This document shows positions 35,975-44,448 of a stretch of DNA of 64,000 bases, in pieces (position 1 is the stretch's first letter; each line of letters opens with the position of its first letter). A program made the position numbers and the translations under genes. The DNA is from Chitinophagaceae bacterium (GTDB taxonomy: Bacteria; Bacteroidota; Bacteroidia; Chitinophagales; Chitinophagaceae), in assembly GCA_017307755.1 (NCBI GenBank), contig JAFKGQ010000021.1:62001-126000 (forward strand). Reading direction: 5' to 3'. The notes beneath the pieces were generated by a model. The model was not told the origin of the DNA and did no database searches. It was given only the letters and a program-made list of their open reading frames with translations.

Positions 35975-36922
35975 ATGCAGAAGAAATTTGATGTACTTGT
36001 AGTAGGTGAATTAAATGTGGACCTCATCTTCAATCAGCTGACGTCGTTGCCCCAGGTGGGGAAAGAGCGGCTGGCGGGTGAGATGTGTCTTACGTTGGGG
36101 AGCTCGGCCGCCATCTTCGCCAGCAATCTGAGCGTGCTGGGGGCCAGGGTCACTTTTGTAGCGAAGACAGGCAGGGATGTATTTGGCGATTTCTGCGTCG
36201 AGCGTCTGCAGTTGAAAGGGGTAGACACGTCGATGCTCATGCGCCATGGAAAGCTTACCACGGGCGCCACCGTCGTGTTGAACTTCGGAGAGGATAGGGC
36301 TATGGTGACGCACCAGGGCGCTATGTCCTATCTTGGACCGGATGATATAACGGAGGAAATGCTGTCTGCGGCAAGGCATCTGCATTTCTCATCATATTTC
36401 CTGCAGCCGGCCTTCAAAGGCAGGTTGGGAGATCTTTTCAGACGGGCGAAAGAGGCGGGGCTGACCACATCGCTGGATGTTCAATGGGATCCGGCCGAAG
36501 AGTGGGACCTCGATCTGCCAGGCGTGCTGCCCTTTGTAGACATTTTCCTTCCCAATGAATCGGAGCTGCTCTGTCTGACAGGAAAGGCTTCTGTGGAGTC
36601 GGCGCTTGGGTTCATCGGCAGGGCGGGAAATTTTATTCTTGTGAAGCAGGGTAGGGAAGGGTCCACGCTCTGGCATAAAGATAAATTATGCAGGGGCGTA
36701 CCTTTTATCAATCATTCTGTCGTGGACGCCATCGGCGCGGGGGACAGCTTTAACGCGGGCTATATTTTCAAGTTCCTGCAGGCTGTGCCGCCGGAGGAGT
36801 GCCAGCGGTTTGCCAACCTGATCGCGGCCATTTCCACCACGGCCGCCGGGGGCACCACCGCGTTTTTGAATTATGAGGAAACCATCAACATTGGAAAAAG
36901 TTTGTTCGGTTATGAAGCATAG
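35975..36922 (+). CDS. PfkB-family carbohydrate kinase (probable tagatose-6-phosphate kinase role)
   Basis: A 315-residue ribokinase-fold kinase with the C-terminal PfkB signature VVDAIGAGDSFNAGY, which carries the catalytic Asp and anion hole. The N-terminal pattern (VVGELNVDLIFNQ, TLGSSAAIFASNLSVLGA) is also typical. It lies between agaS and the class II aldolase, exactly where tagatose-6-phosphate kinase activity is required. The sequence alone does not separate tagatose-6-phosphate, fructose-6-phosphate or unphosphorylated sugar as substrate. The stop overlaps the aldolase start by 11 bases, so the two are translationally coupled. Confidence 0.88.
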   Translation: MQKKFDVLVVGELNVDLIFNQLTSLPQVGKERLAGEMCLTLGSSAAIFASNLSVLGARVTFVAKTGRDVFGDFCVERLQLKGVDTSMLMRHGKLTTGATVVLNFGEDRAMVTHQGAMSYLGPDDITEEMLSAARHLHFSSYFLQPAFKGRLGDLFRRAKEAGLTTSLDVQWDPAEEWDLDLPGVLPFVDIFLPNESELLCLTGKASVESALGFIGRAGNFILVKQGREGSTLWHKDKLCRGVPFINHSVVDAIGAGDSFNAGYIFKFLQAVPPEECQRFANLIAAISTTAAGGTTAFLNYEETINIGKSLFGYEA

Positions 36923-37763
36923 TAAAACCTTACAGGAGAAATTCAAGGAACTGCAGGAGGACCGGCAGGCTGTGCTGGCGACGAACTTTTATAATTTCGA
37001 GACTTTGAAAGGTGTGTTGGAGGCTGCGCATGCGGAGCGGCTGCCCATCATCCTGCAACTGACCAGGAGCTCCATCGAATATATGGGTCTGCCGGTAGCG
37101 GTAGGGATGGCGGAGGAGATGCTGGATTATTATGGGATTGAGGGTTGGGTCCACCTGGACCATGGCGACTCGTATGAACTGGTGGCGCATTGTCTGGATG
37201 CGGGATTTACGTCCGTCATGATCGATGCCAGCGAAAAGTCTTTTGAAGAGAACGTAAAGATCACCCGCAAGGTCGTGAGGCTGGCGGAGGGGTATGGCGT
37301 CAATGTGGAGGCGGAGCTGGGTTATGTAGCTAAGCTGGGACAGGATGCCGGGAAGGTCGGTTTTACGGAGCCCTCCGAGGCCCGGCGTTTTGTGGAAGAG
37401 ACGGGTGTCAATGCACTCGCGGTCGCCATCGGGTCCGCCCATGGGTTCTATAAGGAGACGCCCAGACTCGATCTGGAAAGGTTGTCGGCCATCAGGGACA
37501 TGACCAGTGCGGCGCTGGTGCTGCACGGCGGGTCGGGTATTCCGCATGAGATCCTGCGCGAGGCGGTGAGCCGGGGCATCTGCAAGATCAACCTGGCGAC
37601 GGAGATCAAGAATTGCTTTATGAAGACCTTAAAAAGCAGATTGGTTAACGAGGAGGAGATTGATCTGCGCAAGGTCTTTCCCTTTCCCACGGCGGCTGTG
37701 AAGGCGTTGGTACAGGACAAGCTGCTGGCTATACAGACGGGGACGGGCGCCATAAATCAATGA
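36912..37763 (+). CDS. Class II tagatose/fructose-1,6-bisphosphate aldolase (GatY/KbaY/AgaY-like)
   Basis: This 283-residue zinc aldolase has the class II landmarks: VHLDHGDS (catalytic Asp and metal His), VEAELGYVAKLG, AIGSAHGFYKETPRLD and LHGGSGIP. Length fits GatY/KbaY. It splits tagatose- or fructose-1,6-bisphosphate into triose phosphates. I chose the ATG at 36912, which overlaps the kinase gene by 11 bases; a longer in-frame start at 36873 would give a 50-base overlap and an N-terminus with no family match. With agaS and the PfkB kinase it completes the lower galactosamine pathway. Confidence 0.9.
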   Translation: MKHSKTLQEKFKELQEDRQAVLATNFYNFETLKGVLEAAHAERLPIILQLTRSSIEYMGLPVAVGMAEEMLDYYGIEGWVHLDHGDSYELVAHCLDAGFTSVMIDASEKSFEENVKITRKVVRLAEGYGVNVEAELGYVAKLGQDAGKVGFTEPSEARRFVEETGVNALAVAIGSAHGFYKETPRLDLERLSAIRDMTSAALVLHGGSGIPHEILREAVSRGICKINLATEIKNCFMKTLKSRLVNEEEIDLRKVFPFPTAAVKALVQDKLLAIQTGTGAINQ

Positions 37764-38851
37764 TGAAATTTACAACTATATACAGAGCATTGTTTGTTTT
37801 GATCCTTCCGGCCGTTGGGCCCGGCTGTCGTACGGGCGACGAGTCTTATTATTCCCTGGAAGATTATGCCGCTACAAAGAAGGTCGACGTGCATGCGCAT
37901 GCGCTCACACTGGCGCCTGACCTGCCCCTGCAGGCGAAGACGGATAATTTTACCCTGGTGAGCCTCAACAGCGAAGTTCCCGACTATCCTCCAATCGACA
38001 GTCAACAGTATTATATCTTACAGCTGCGGCAGAAGGTTCCCGGTAGTCTCTACTATGTATCTGCTTTTTCCACGGTGGGAGTGAACGGGCCCGGCTGGGC
38101 GGAGAAACAGCTGGACTATCTGCGGAAATCGTTTGACAGCGGTGCATTGGGTATTAAAGTCTGGAAGAACATCGGGATGACGATAAAAAATAAGGACAGC
38201 CAGTTCATCATGATCGACGACCCCGTATTCGACCCTATATTCAATTATCTCGAACAACATGACATACCCGTCATCGGGCATATCGGCGAACCAAAAAATT
38301 GCTGGCTGCCATTGGACCAGATGACGACCAACAACGACAGGTCTTATTTTACCGTGCACCCGGAGTACCATATGTTCCTGCATCCTGAGTATCCTTCTTA
38401 CGATACGATCATTCGCAGCCGGGATCATTTGCTGGAGAAACATCCCAGGCTACGTTTTATCGGGGCGCACCTGGGCAGCATGGAGTGGAGTGTGGACGAG
38501 ATTGCGAAGAGGCTGGATAAATTTCCGCTCATGTCCGTAGAGCCTGCGGAGCGTCTTGGCCAGATACAATACCAGTCCATCCAGGACTGGGAGAAGGTGC
38601 GGGCCTTTTTTATCAAATATCAGGACCGGATCATGTACGGGACGGATATCGAAGATAACAATTCCCTTGACCATGCGGCAGCTGCCAGGCATGCCCATGA
38701 GCTGTGGTTACGGGACTGGCGATATCTCACCAGCGCCGACAGCCTGGAATCCCCTTATGTCAACGGAAAGTTTAAAGGTCTTCATCTGCCGAAGACGGTG
38801 ATCGACAAGATCTATTACGATAACGCGCAACGTTGGTATTTTAAAAAATAA
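37760..38851 (+). CDS. Exported lipoprotein amidohydrolase (TIM-barrel metal hydrolase)
   Basis: A 363-residue protein with a lipoprotein signal (cysteine 23 in VGPGCRTG). Metal-site motifs of an amidohydrolase_2-type barrel are clear: DVHAH at 43-47, IKVWKN (possible carbamylated or structural Lys), IGHIGE, IGAHLG and YGTD. The whole protein is a close match to the C-terminal third of the fusion protein at 51336-54617, so the two loci share a hydrolase of the same kind. It overlaps the aldolase stop by 4 bases. A periplasmic hydrolase or decarboxylase acting on a product of glycan breakdown is likely; the reaction is unknown and may be a missing deacetylase step. Confidence 0.82.
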   Translation: MMKFTTIYRALFVLILPAVGPGCRTGDESYYSLEDYAATKKVDVHAHALTLAPDLPLQAKTDNFTLVSLNSEVPDYPPIDSQQYYILQLRQKVPGSLYYVSAFSTVGVNGPGWAEKQLDYLRKSFDSGALGIKVWKNIGMTIKNKDSQFIMIDDPVFDPIFNYLEQHDIPVIGHIGEPKNCWLPLDQMTTNNDRSYFTVHPEYHMFLHPEYPSYDTIIRSRDHLLEKHPRLRFIGAHLGSMEWSVDEIAKRLDKFPLMSVEPAERLGQIQYQSIQDWEKVRAFFIKYQDRIMYGTDIEDNNSLDHAAAARHAHELWLRDWRYLTSADSLESPYVNGKFKGLHLPKTVIDKIYYDNAQRWYFKK

Positions 38852-38862
38852 ATAGTGTATTC

Positions 38863-40083
38863 ATGACATCCCCAACCACCGGTGGGGCGCGCCTGCGCGA
38901 TATTTTTCGCGCGCTGGCCCCCGGGATCATTACGGCCGCACTTGTCTTCGGCCCCAGTAAAGTGACGATCGCGACCAAGATCGGGGCGGAATATGGCTTT
39001 ACCTTATTGTGGGTGGTAGTGGTTGCCATTTTTTTTATGATGGTCTTTACTTCCATGGCCGCGCGCATCGGCATTGCCACCCGGCATTCCATCCTGGAAA
39101 CCATGCGGCAAAAGTGGGGTAAGAAAACATCCGTGGCGATGGGTGTAGGCGTATTCCTGGTAACGGCGTCTTTTCAGGCGGGCAATTCCATAGGGCTTGG
39201 GATTGCGCTTGGAGAGCTTACCCATACCCGTCCGCCGGCCTGGATCGTTGGTTTTAATATGCTGGCTATGGCGCTGCTGTTCTTCAGGAGTTTTTACAAG
39301 GTACTGGAAAGGCTCATGCTGGTGCTGATCTGTCTCATGCTGCTGGCATTCCTGGCCACTTTATTCCTGGCCAGGCCTTCTATTCCGGGGGTAGTCGGCG
39401 GGCTGTTGCCATCCGTACCCGGGGGTACGTTGCCATTGATAACAGCATTCATCGCCTCCTGCTTTTCCATTGTAGCCGCATTTTATCAGTCGTACCTGAT
39501 ACAGGAGCGGAGGCGTTTGTCGCCGGCCGGTGCAGTGATCAAAGACAAGAGCTTCGCCGGTATTTTTATCCTGGGGCTTATTACGATGATCGTGATGATC
39601 TGTGCGGCTGCCGTGCTTCATACGAAGGGGATCAAGGTGAACAATGCCACGGATATGGCGCGGGCGCTGGAGCCTATTTTCGGGGACTATGCTTCCGTGC
39701 TTTTTCTCTGTGGGCTGTTTGGGGCTTCCTTTTCCGCGCTCGTGGGTAATTCCACGCTGGGGGGAACAGTGCTGGCGGATGCGCTGGGATATGGGAGCGC
39801 CCTGCATGCCAGGGCCAACAGGATACTGATAGCGCTCATCATGCTGGCCGGCGCAGTTGTCGCCATTGTCTTTGGTAAGATGCCGTTGCAACTGATAGTT
39901 TTTGCTCAAAGCGTCACTATCCTCATCGTCCCATTTATCGGCATTGCCATGTTCGCCATCGCCAATGACCGGAAGATCATGGGGGAGATGGTGAATACAA
40001 CAGCGGTGAAGATCGCGGGATGGGCGGGCTTGCTGCTCATTGCAGGGCTGGCAATTTATCAATTTAAAATATTATCATCATGA
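38863..40083 (+). CDS. Nramp-related transporter lacking the canonical metal-binding motifs
   Basis: A 406-residue membrane protein with about eleven helices and an overall Nramp (LeuT-fold) pattern. In true Nramp metal transporters, helix 1 carries DPGN and helix 6 carries a MPH-type motif that bind manganese or iron. Here the helix 1 region reads FGPSKVTIATKIGAEYG and the helix 6 region reads SCFSIVAAFYQSYLIQE, so both ligand motifs are absent. The substrate is therefore unlikely to be a transition metal in the usual way. It sits in the agaS operon, 11 bases after the amidohydrolase and overlapping the epimerase by 4 bases, suggesting uptake of an organic solute of this pathway. That last step is inference. 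Confidence 0.75.
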   Translation: MTSPTTGGARLRDIFRALAPGIITAALVFGPSKVTIATKIGAEYGFTLLWVVVVAIFFMMVFTSMAARIGIATRHSILETMRQKWGKKTSVAMGVGVFLVTASFQAGNSIGLGIALGELTHTRPPAWIVGFNMLAMALLFFRSFYKVLERLMLVLICLMLLAFLATLFLARPSIPGVVGGLLPSVPGGTLPLITAFIASCFSIVAAFYQSYLIQERRRLSPAGAVIKDKSFAGIFILGLITMIVMICAAAVLHTKGIKVNNATDMARALEPIFGDYASVLFLCGLFGASFSALVGNSTLGGTVLADALGYGSALHARANRILIALIMLAGAVVAIVFGKMPLQLIVFAQSVTILIVPFIGIAMFAIANDRKIMGEMVNTTAVKIAGWAGLLLIAGLAIYQFKILSS

Positions 40084-41096
40084 CTGAGATACAGACCTGG
40101 TACCAGCGTTTGCTGGCGCCTTCGGATCAACTTGCGGAAGACATCAGCCGGCTGGACGGGGATATCCTGATCCTTGGCGCGGGAGGTAAAATGGGACCCG
40201 CGCTGGCGAGGCTGGCAAGACAGGCCATTTTGAAAGCGGGGGTTGATAAGCGGGTTATTGCCGTATCCCGATTTTCCGAGGCGGGGCTTCGGGATTCCCT
40301 GCAGCGTGAAGGGATCGAGTCCATCAGCGCGGATGTCCTGGATGAGACGCAACTGGCGGCGCTGCCATTGTGCAGGAATGTATTATATCTTGCGGGAACG
40401 AAGTTTGGCACGAGTGGCAATGAATCTTACACATGGGCCATGAATAGCTATCTGCCGGGGCGTGTGGCGGAGAAATACCGGGAGAGCCGGATCGTTGCAT
40501 TTTCCACCGGGAATGTATATCCGTTGACGAGTGTGATGCTGGGCGGAGCGGCGGAGGACCTGCCGGCCGAGCCATTGGGGGAATATGCGCAGTCCTGTCT
40601 GGGCAGGGAGAGGATGTTCCAACATTTTTCCAGACAGTATGGGACGCCGGTGCTGATCTACCGGCTCAATTATGCGAATGATGTGACGTACGGGGTGTTG
40701 CTGGAGATAGCAAAGGCGGTACGTGCTGAGAGGCCTGTCGATCTGAAAATGGGTAATGTAAATGTGGTATGGCAGGGTTATGCGAATGAGGTGGCTATAC
40801 GAGCTTTGCATTATTGCGCCGCGCCGCCGAAGATATTGAATGTGACGGGGCCTGAGACGCTTTCGGTGCGGTGGATCGCAAAGGAATTCGGCAGGCTATT
40901 CGGAAAGGAGCCTGTTTTTGTAAATGTGGAAGAGCCGACGGCCTTGTTGAGCAATGCGTCGGAATGTATGCGGCTGATGGGTTATCCCGGGGTGACGGTG
41001 GGGGAGATGATGCGTTTGCTGGCTGCCTGGCTGGAGGCCGGAGGGCGTACTATTAATAAGGAGACGCATTTTCAGGAGAGGGGAGGGAAATATTGA
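40080..41096 (+). CDS. NAD-dependent epimerase/dehydratase family protein
   Basis: A 338-residue extended short-chain dehydrogenase-like protein. A Rossmann motif appears as ILGAGGKMGPALARLA at about 31-46, and NVTGPETLSVRWIA late in the chain is typical of NDP-sugar epimerases and related reductases. The usual YxxxK pair is not clear: GEYAQSCLGRERMFQ holds the tyrosine but lysine is replaced by a gly/arg region. This may be a divergent member or not catalytic in the classic manner. It ends the agaS operon and overlaps the transporter gene by 4 bases; substrate unknown. Confidence 0.75.
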   Translation: MTEIQTWYQRLLAPSDQLAEDISRLDGDILILGAGGKMGPALARLARQAILKAGVDKRVIAVSRFSEAGLRDSLQREGIESISADVLDETQLAALPLCRNVLYLAGTKFGTSGNESYTWAMNSYLPGRVAEKYRESRIVAFSTGNVYPLTSVMLGGAAEDLPAEPLGEYAQSCLGRERMFQHFSRQYGTPVLIYRLNYANDVTYGVLLEIAKAVRAERPVDLKMGNVNVVWQGYANEVAIRALHYCAAPPKILNVTGPETLSVRWIAKEFGRLFGKEPVFVNVEEPTALLSNASECMRLMGYPGVTVGEMMRLLAAWLEAGGRTINKETHFQERGGKY

Positions 41097-41129
41097 ATTT
41101 CCGGGATACTATACGGTGGCCCTGGCGAT

Positions 41130-42146
41130 TTATTTCCTGCGGGTAGATTCCCTAACGATAAGTTTTGTCGGCAACGTCAGCTCCTGGGGTGGGAAATTTT
41201 TCTTATTGATATGATTAAGCAGGAATTCGCAGCTCTTTCGCCCTACTTCCAGCGCCGGCTCTTCGACAGTCGTAAGGGTAGGGGAAATGATCTCACACAT
41301 TGGATCATTGGTAAACCCGATGATCCCCATCTGCCTACCGATGTTGATATGCTGTTGTTTCAATGCCAGCATGGCGCCAACGGCTTTTCTGTCATTGACG
41401 GCAAAAATAGCATCGGGCCTCGTTTTGCATTGTAATAGCTGCAAGGTATCTCTCCTTCCGAAATCCATGGAGAACCCGGAATGGATGATCCATTCATCTT
41501 TTACGGGAAGACGATGCTCTTTCATGGCTGCCATGAAACCTTCCATTCTTCTTTCTGTAAACAAGAGCCCCGAAGGGCCGGCGATATGTGCGATCTTCTT
41601 ATATCCCTGCCCGATCAAATGCTCTACAGCCTCGTAGGCCCCTTGATAATCGTCTTGCATGATCTTTGACGCCTTAATATCCGGCGCCACTCTGTCAAAG
41701 AAAACAATCGGTATCCCGTCCGCGATGATCTGTTCGAAATGATCGTTCTGCCCGGGCTGTGAGGAAACGCTCACCAGCAAACCATCGATATTTCCCAGGG
41801 AAAGATCGTTCAAAATATCTTTTTCCCGCTCTGCTGAATCATTGGTGATGTACAGCACAATATTATAACCCCTCTGATAGGCTACTTCCTGTATGCCTGT
41901 AACAACGGTGGAAAAATAATAGTTGGTAATGGTAGGTAAGATGATGCCGATGTTATGGGAGCTGTTCTTCACCAGCCCTGTGGCATTAAAGTTGGGCTTA
42001 TAGTTCATCTCCTCAGCCTTCCTGAGCACCAGTTGTCTCGTCTCCTGGTTAACATCGTAGGTATCCCTCAACGCCCTGGACACCGTAGCAACGGAGATCT
42101 TCAATTCTCTGGCGATATCCTTAATGGTGACGAAATGACGTTTCAT
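41130..42146 (-). CDS. LacI-family transcriptional regulator
   Basis: A 338-residue regulator with a LacI helix-turn-helix at residues 5-30 (TIKDIARELKISVATVSRALRD), a hinge, and a periplasmic-binding-protein-like effector domain (IGIILPTITNYYFSTVVTG, GIIGFTNDP). I chose the Met at 42146, which puts the DNA-binding helix at the usual place; an earlier in-frame start at 42206 adds 20 residues without family support. It is divergent from the GH109 operon starting at 42275 and probably controls it. An imperfect palindrome with central AACGTT at 42177-42190 in the intergenic region is a possible operator. Confidence 0.9.
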   Translation of the reverse strand: MKRHFVTIKDIARELKISVATVSRALRDTYDVNQETRQLVLRKAEEMNYKPNFNATGLVKNSSHNIGIILPTITNYYFSTVVTGIQEVAYQRGYNIVLYITNDSAEREKDILNDLSLGNIDGLLVSVSSQPGQNDHFEQIIADGIPIVFFDRVAPDIKASKIMQDDYQGAYEAVEHLIGQGYKKIAHIAGPSGLLFTERRMEGFMAAMKEHRLPVKDEWIIHSGFSMDFGRRDTLQLLQCKTRPDAIFAVNDRKAVGAMLALKQQHINIGRQMGIIGFTNDPMCEIISPTLTTVEEPALEVGRKSCEFLLNHINKKNFPPQELTLPTKLIVRESTRRK

Positions 42147-42176
42147 ACGGTGCCGAAAGATAAGCAAAAAAGCCTT

Positions 42177-42190
42177 CGATAACGTTCTCG
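42177..42190. promoter_or_regulatory. Candidate LacI-family operator (imperfect palindrome)
   Basis: CGATAACGTTCTCG is a 14-base palindrome with six of seven pairs matched and a central CG, as in many LacI-family sites. It lies 31 bases before the LacI start and 85 before the GH109 start. A second inverted repeat, CGTAA-N5-TTACG, occurs about 30 bases further right and is an alternative. Confidence 0.35.
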
Positions 42191-42274
42191 CTAATATATT
42201 CGACATGTTTCACCCCGCGTAATGGTTTTACGGCGATTTTTGTTTGCACTAACTGTTTACAAAAAATTGACACA

Positions 42275-43657
42275 ATGAATGAGCGCAGGCGCTTTTTAAA
42301 GTATACAGGCCTTGTTGCCGGCGGGCTTGCTACGAGCTCGGTAAAAGGATGGGCGAACGGGAGTCTTCGGGAATCGTCCGGACCTGCCGGTCTGCAGCCA
42401 TCGGGTCCCCAGGTTTTTAACATGTGCGGTTATGCAGCCCCAAAAATCGACACGGTGCGAATAGGCTTTATCGGCCTGGGCAACCGGGGATCCGAAGCTG
42501 TCCCCCGGATCAATCATATCGAGGGTGTCAACATCCGGGCTCTTTGCGATATAAAGGCCGATCTGGTCCAGCAGGCGAAAGGTGAGCTAAAGGGGACCTC
42601 CCATGACCCGGCCCTGTATTCAGGCAGCGAAGACGTATGGAGGAAACTATGCGAGCGGGACGATATCGATGTCGTCTATATCGCCACCCCCTGGGCATGG
42701 CATACCACCATGGCTGTATACGCCATGAAGCATGGCAAACATGTGGCGGTGGAAGTCCCGGCTGCAAAGACGCTGGAAGAATGCTGGGACCTGGTGAATA
42801 CCTCTGAAAAAACCAGGCGGCATTGCATTTTCCTGGAGAATGAATGTTACGATTTCTTTGAATTGCTGACATTGAATATGGCCCGCCAGGGGTTTTTCGG
42901 GGAGATCATCCATGGGGAAGGGGCTTATATCCATAGCATTGGGGAGAGTTTGTTCGACCCGGTGCGGCGACCCGGCCTCTGGCGTCTGGATGAAAATGCG
43001 CACCGGAATGGCAACTTGTACCCCACACATGGCCTGGGGCCGGTGTGTGTGATCATGAATATCAACCGCGGGGATAAGATGGAGTACCTGACTTCTATGA
43101 GCAGTAACGACTTTACCCTGCATCCCTATGCAATACAACTGGCGGCCAGGGACCCTGCCTACAATAAATATACGGACAAACATTTCCGGGGCAATATGAA
43201 TACGACCTCCATCCGTACGCACAGGGGTAGGACGATCATGTTGCAACACGACACTTCTTCTCCGCGGGTCAAATCCTCCCGTTACCTGATCAGCGGCACC
43301 AAGGCCACCGCGCAATGTGACGCAGATGCGCCGCGGATCGCTACAAGTCATGAAGGATGGGTTTCCCAGGACGTATTCAGCCAGTTGGAGAAACAATACA
43401 CTCCTGCCATCTTACAGAAGATGGGTGAGATGGCCAGGTCGATAGGGGGACATGGCGGGATGGATTTCCTGACGGACTGGCGCTGGATAGATTGTGTGCG
43501 CAATGGGCTGCCCATCGATCATGACGTCTATGACGCTGCCCTCTGGAGCTGCATCGCTCCGCTGAGCGAATGGTCCGTCGCCCACCGGTCCAGTCCCATC
43601 GACGTACCGGACTTTACCCGTGGGGCCTGGGAAAAAAATACGCCCGTAAGTCTGTAA
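42275..43657 (+). CDS. GH109-type/Gfo-Idh-MocA family enzyme (region D copy)
   Basis: A 460-residue homologue of the GH109 protein at 24872. The N-terminus is Tat-like (NERRRFLKYTG). The Rossmann motif is GLGNRGSEA. Landmarks shared with GH109 enzymes include TPWAWHTTM, VAVEVPAAKTLEECW, LENECYDFFELLTLNMARQGFFGEIIHGEGAY, NGNLYPTHGLGPVCVIMNINRGD and CIAPLSEWS. The lysine of the EKP motif is absent. The section after the active-site loop (HSIGESLFDPVRRPGLWRL) differs from the region B copy, so the preferred glycan may differ. It leads the operon 128 bases from the divergent LacI gene. Alpha-GalNAc hydrolysis is the best reading, with other sugar specificities possible. Confidence 0.85.
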   Translation: MNERRRFLKYTGLVAGGLATSSVKGWANGSLRESSGPAGLQPSGPQVFNMCGYAAPKIDTVRIGFIGLGNRGSEAVPRINHIEGVNIRALCDIKADLVQQAKGELKGTSHDPALYSGSEDVWRKLCERDDIDVVYIATPWAWHTTMAVYAMKHGKHVAVEVPAAKTLEECWDLVNTSEKTRRHCIFLENECYDFFELLTLNMARQGFFGEIIHGEGAYIHSIGESLFDPVRRPGLWRLDENAHRNGNLYPTHGLGPVCVIMNINRGDKMEYLTSMSSNDFTLHPYAIQLAARDPAYNKYTDKHFRGNMNTTSIRTHRGRTIMLQHDTSSPRVKSSRYLISGTKATAQCDADAPRIATSHEGWVSQDVFSQLEKQYTPAILQKMGEMARSIGGHGGMDFLTDWRWIDCVRNGLPIDHDVYDAALWSCIAPLSEWSVAHRSSPIDVPDFTRGAWEKNTPVSL

Positions 43658-43680
43658 CACCTGAATTATAAAAGGATCAT

Positions 43681-44439
43681 ATGATGAAAGTAACTGTCGA
43701 AAAAAACGCCAGGCACTTGGGAATTGCCGCAGGAAAAGCAGCCGCGGCCCTTATTGCAGCCGCCATACAGGAAAAAGGCCAGGCAAATATTATCTTAGGT
43801 ACGGGGGCCAGCCAGTTCGAGACACTCCGACAACTGACAGCATCTCCGGATATTGAATGGCATAAAGTAGTGATGTTCCACCTGGATGAGTACATTGGGA
43901 TATCTGTCGCCCATCCTGCCAGCTTCCGCAAGTACCTGAAAGAGCGGTTCCTTGATAAAGTATCATTGTTGAAAGCCTATCACCTGATCGATGGGAATGC
44001 AGATCCCGTCGAAGAATGCACCCGGCTGGGCGCCCTGATCAGTGCTCATCCGATAGACGTAGCCCTGGCAGGCATTGGAGAGAATGGGCACCTGGCCTTT
44101 AACGATCCCCCCGCGGATTTCGAGACGACCCAACCGTATATCATTGCTCACCTGGATGAAGCATGCAGGAAACAACAGCTCGGGGAAGGCTGGTTCAAGA
44201 ATATCGACGACGTACCCACGACAGCTATCAGCATGTCCGTACAGCAGTTGATGAAATCCAAACATATCATCTGTTCGGTGCCCGATCAGCGAAAGGCAAA
44301 GGCTTTAAAGAACAGTTTCGAACAGCCGGTGAGCAACATGTACCCGGCCAGCATATTGAGGAACCATGAGGACTGTCAGTTTTTTCTGGACATTTTCTCC
44401 GTGTCCCTGCTGTCGAGGGAAGCATCATCGTATCGCTAA
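43681..44439 (+). CDS. nagB: Glucosamine-6-phosphate deaminase
   Basis: A 252-residue cytoplasmic enzyme. NagB landmarks are present: LGTGASQFETLRQL, VVMFHLDEYIGIS (catalytic Asp region), ALAGIGENGHLAFNDPPADF (His of the ring-opening dyad), and VPDQRKAKALKNSF. It converts glucosamine-6-phosphate to fructose-6-phosphate and ammonia. It lies 23 bases after the GH109 gene and 9 before a GH20 gene. With agaS elsewhere in the window it indicates that both GlcNAc- and GalNAc-derived sugars are used. ATGATG at the start leaves 43681 or 43684 as the first codon. Confidence 0.92.
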   Translation: MMKVTVEKNARHLGIAAGKAAAALIAAAIQEKGQANIILGTGASQFETLRQLTASPDIEWHKVVMFHLDEYIGISVAHPASFRKYLKERFLDKVSLLKAYHLIDGNADPVEECTRLGALISAHPIDVALAGIGENGHLAFNDPPADFETTQPYIIAHLDEACRKQQLGEGWFKNIDDVPTTAISMSVQQLMKSKHIICSVPDQRKAKALKNSFEQPVSNMYPASILRNHEDCQFFLDIFSVSLLSREASSYR

Positions 44440-44448
44440 AAAACATCA

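Noticed and set aside
42647..43396. Minus-strand open frame of 249 codons opposite the region D GH109 gene
   Set aside because: It is antisense to conserved GH109 landmarks and lacks a plausible start context.
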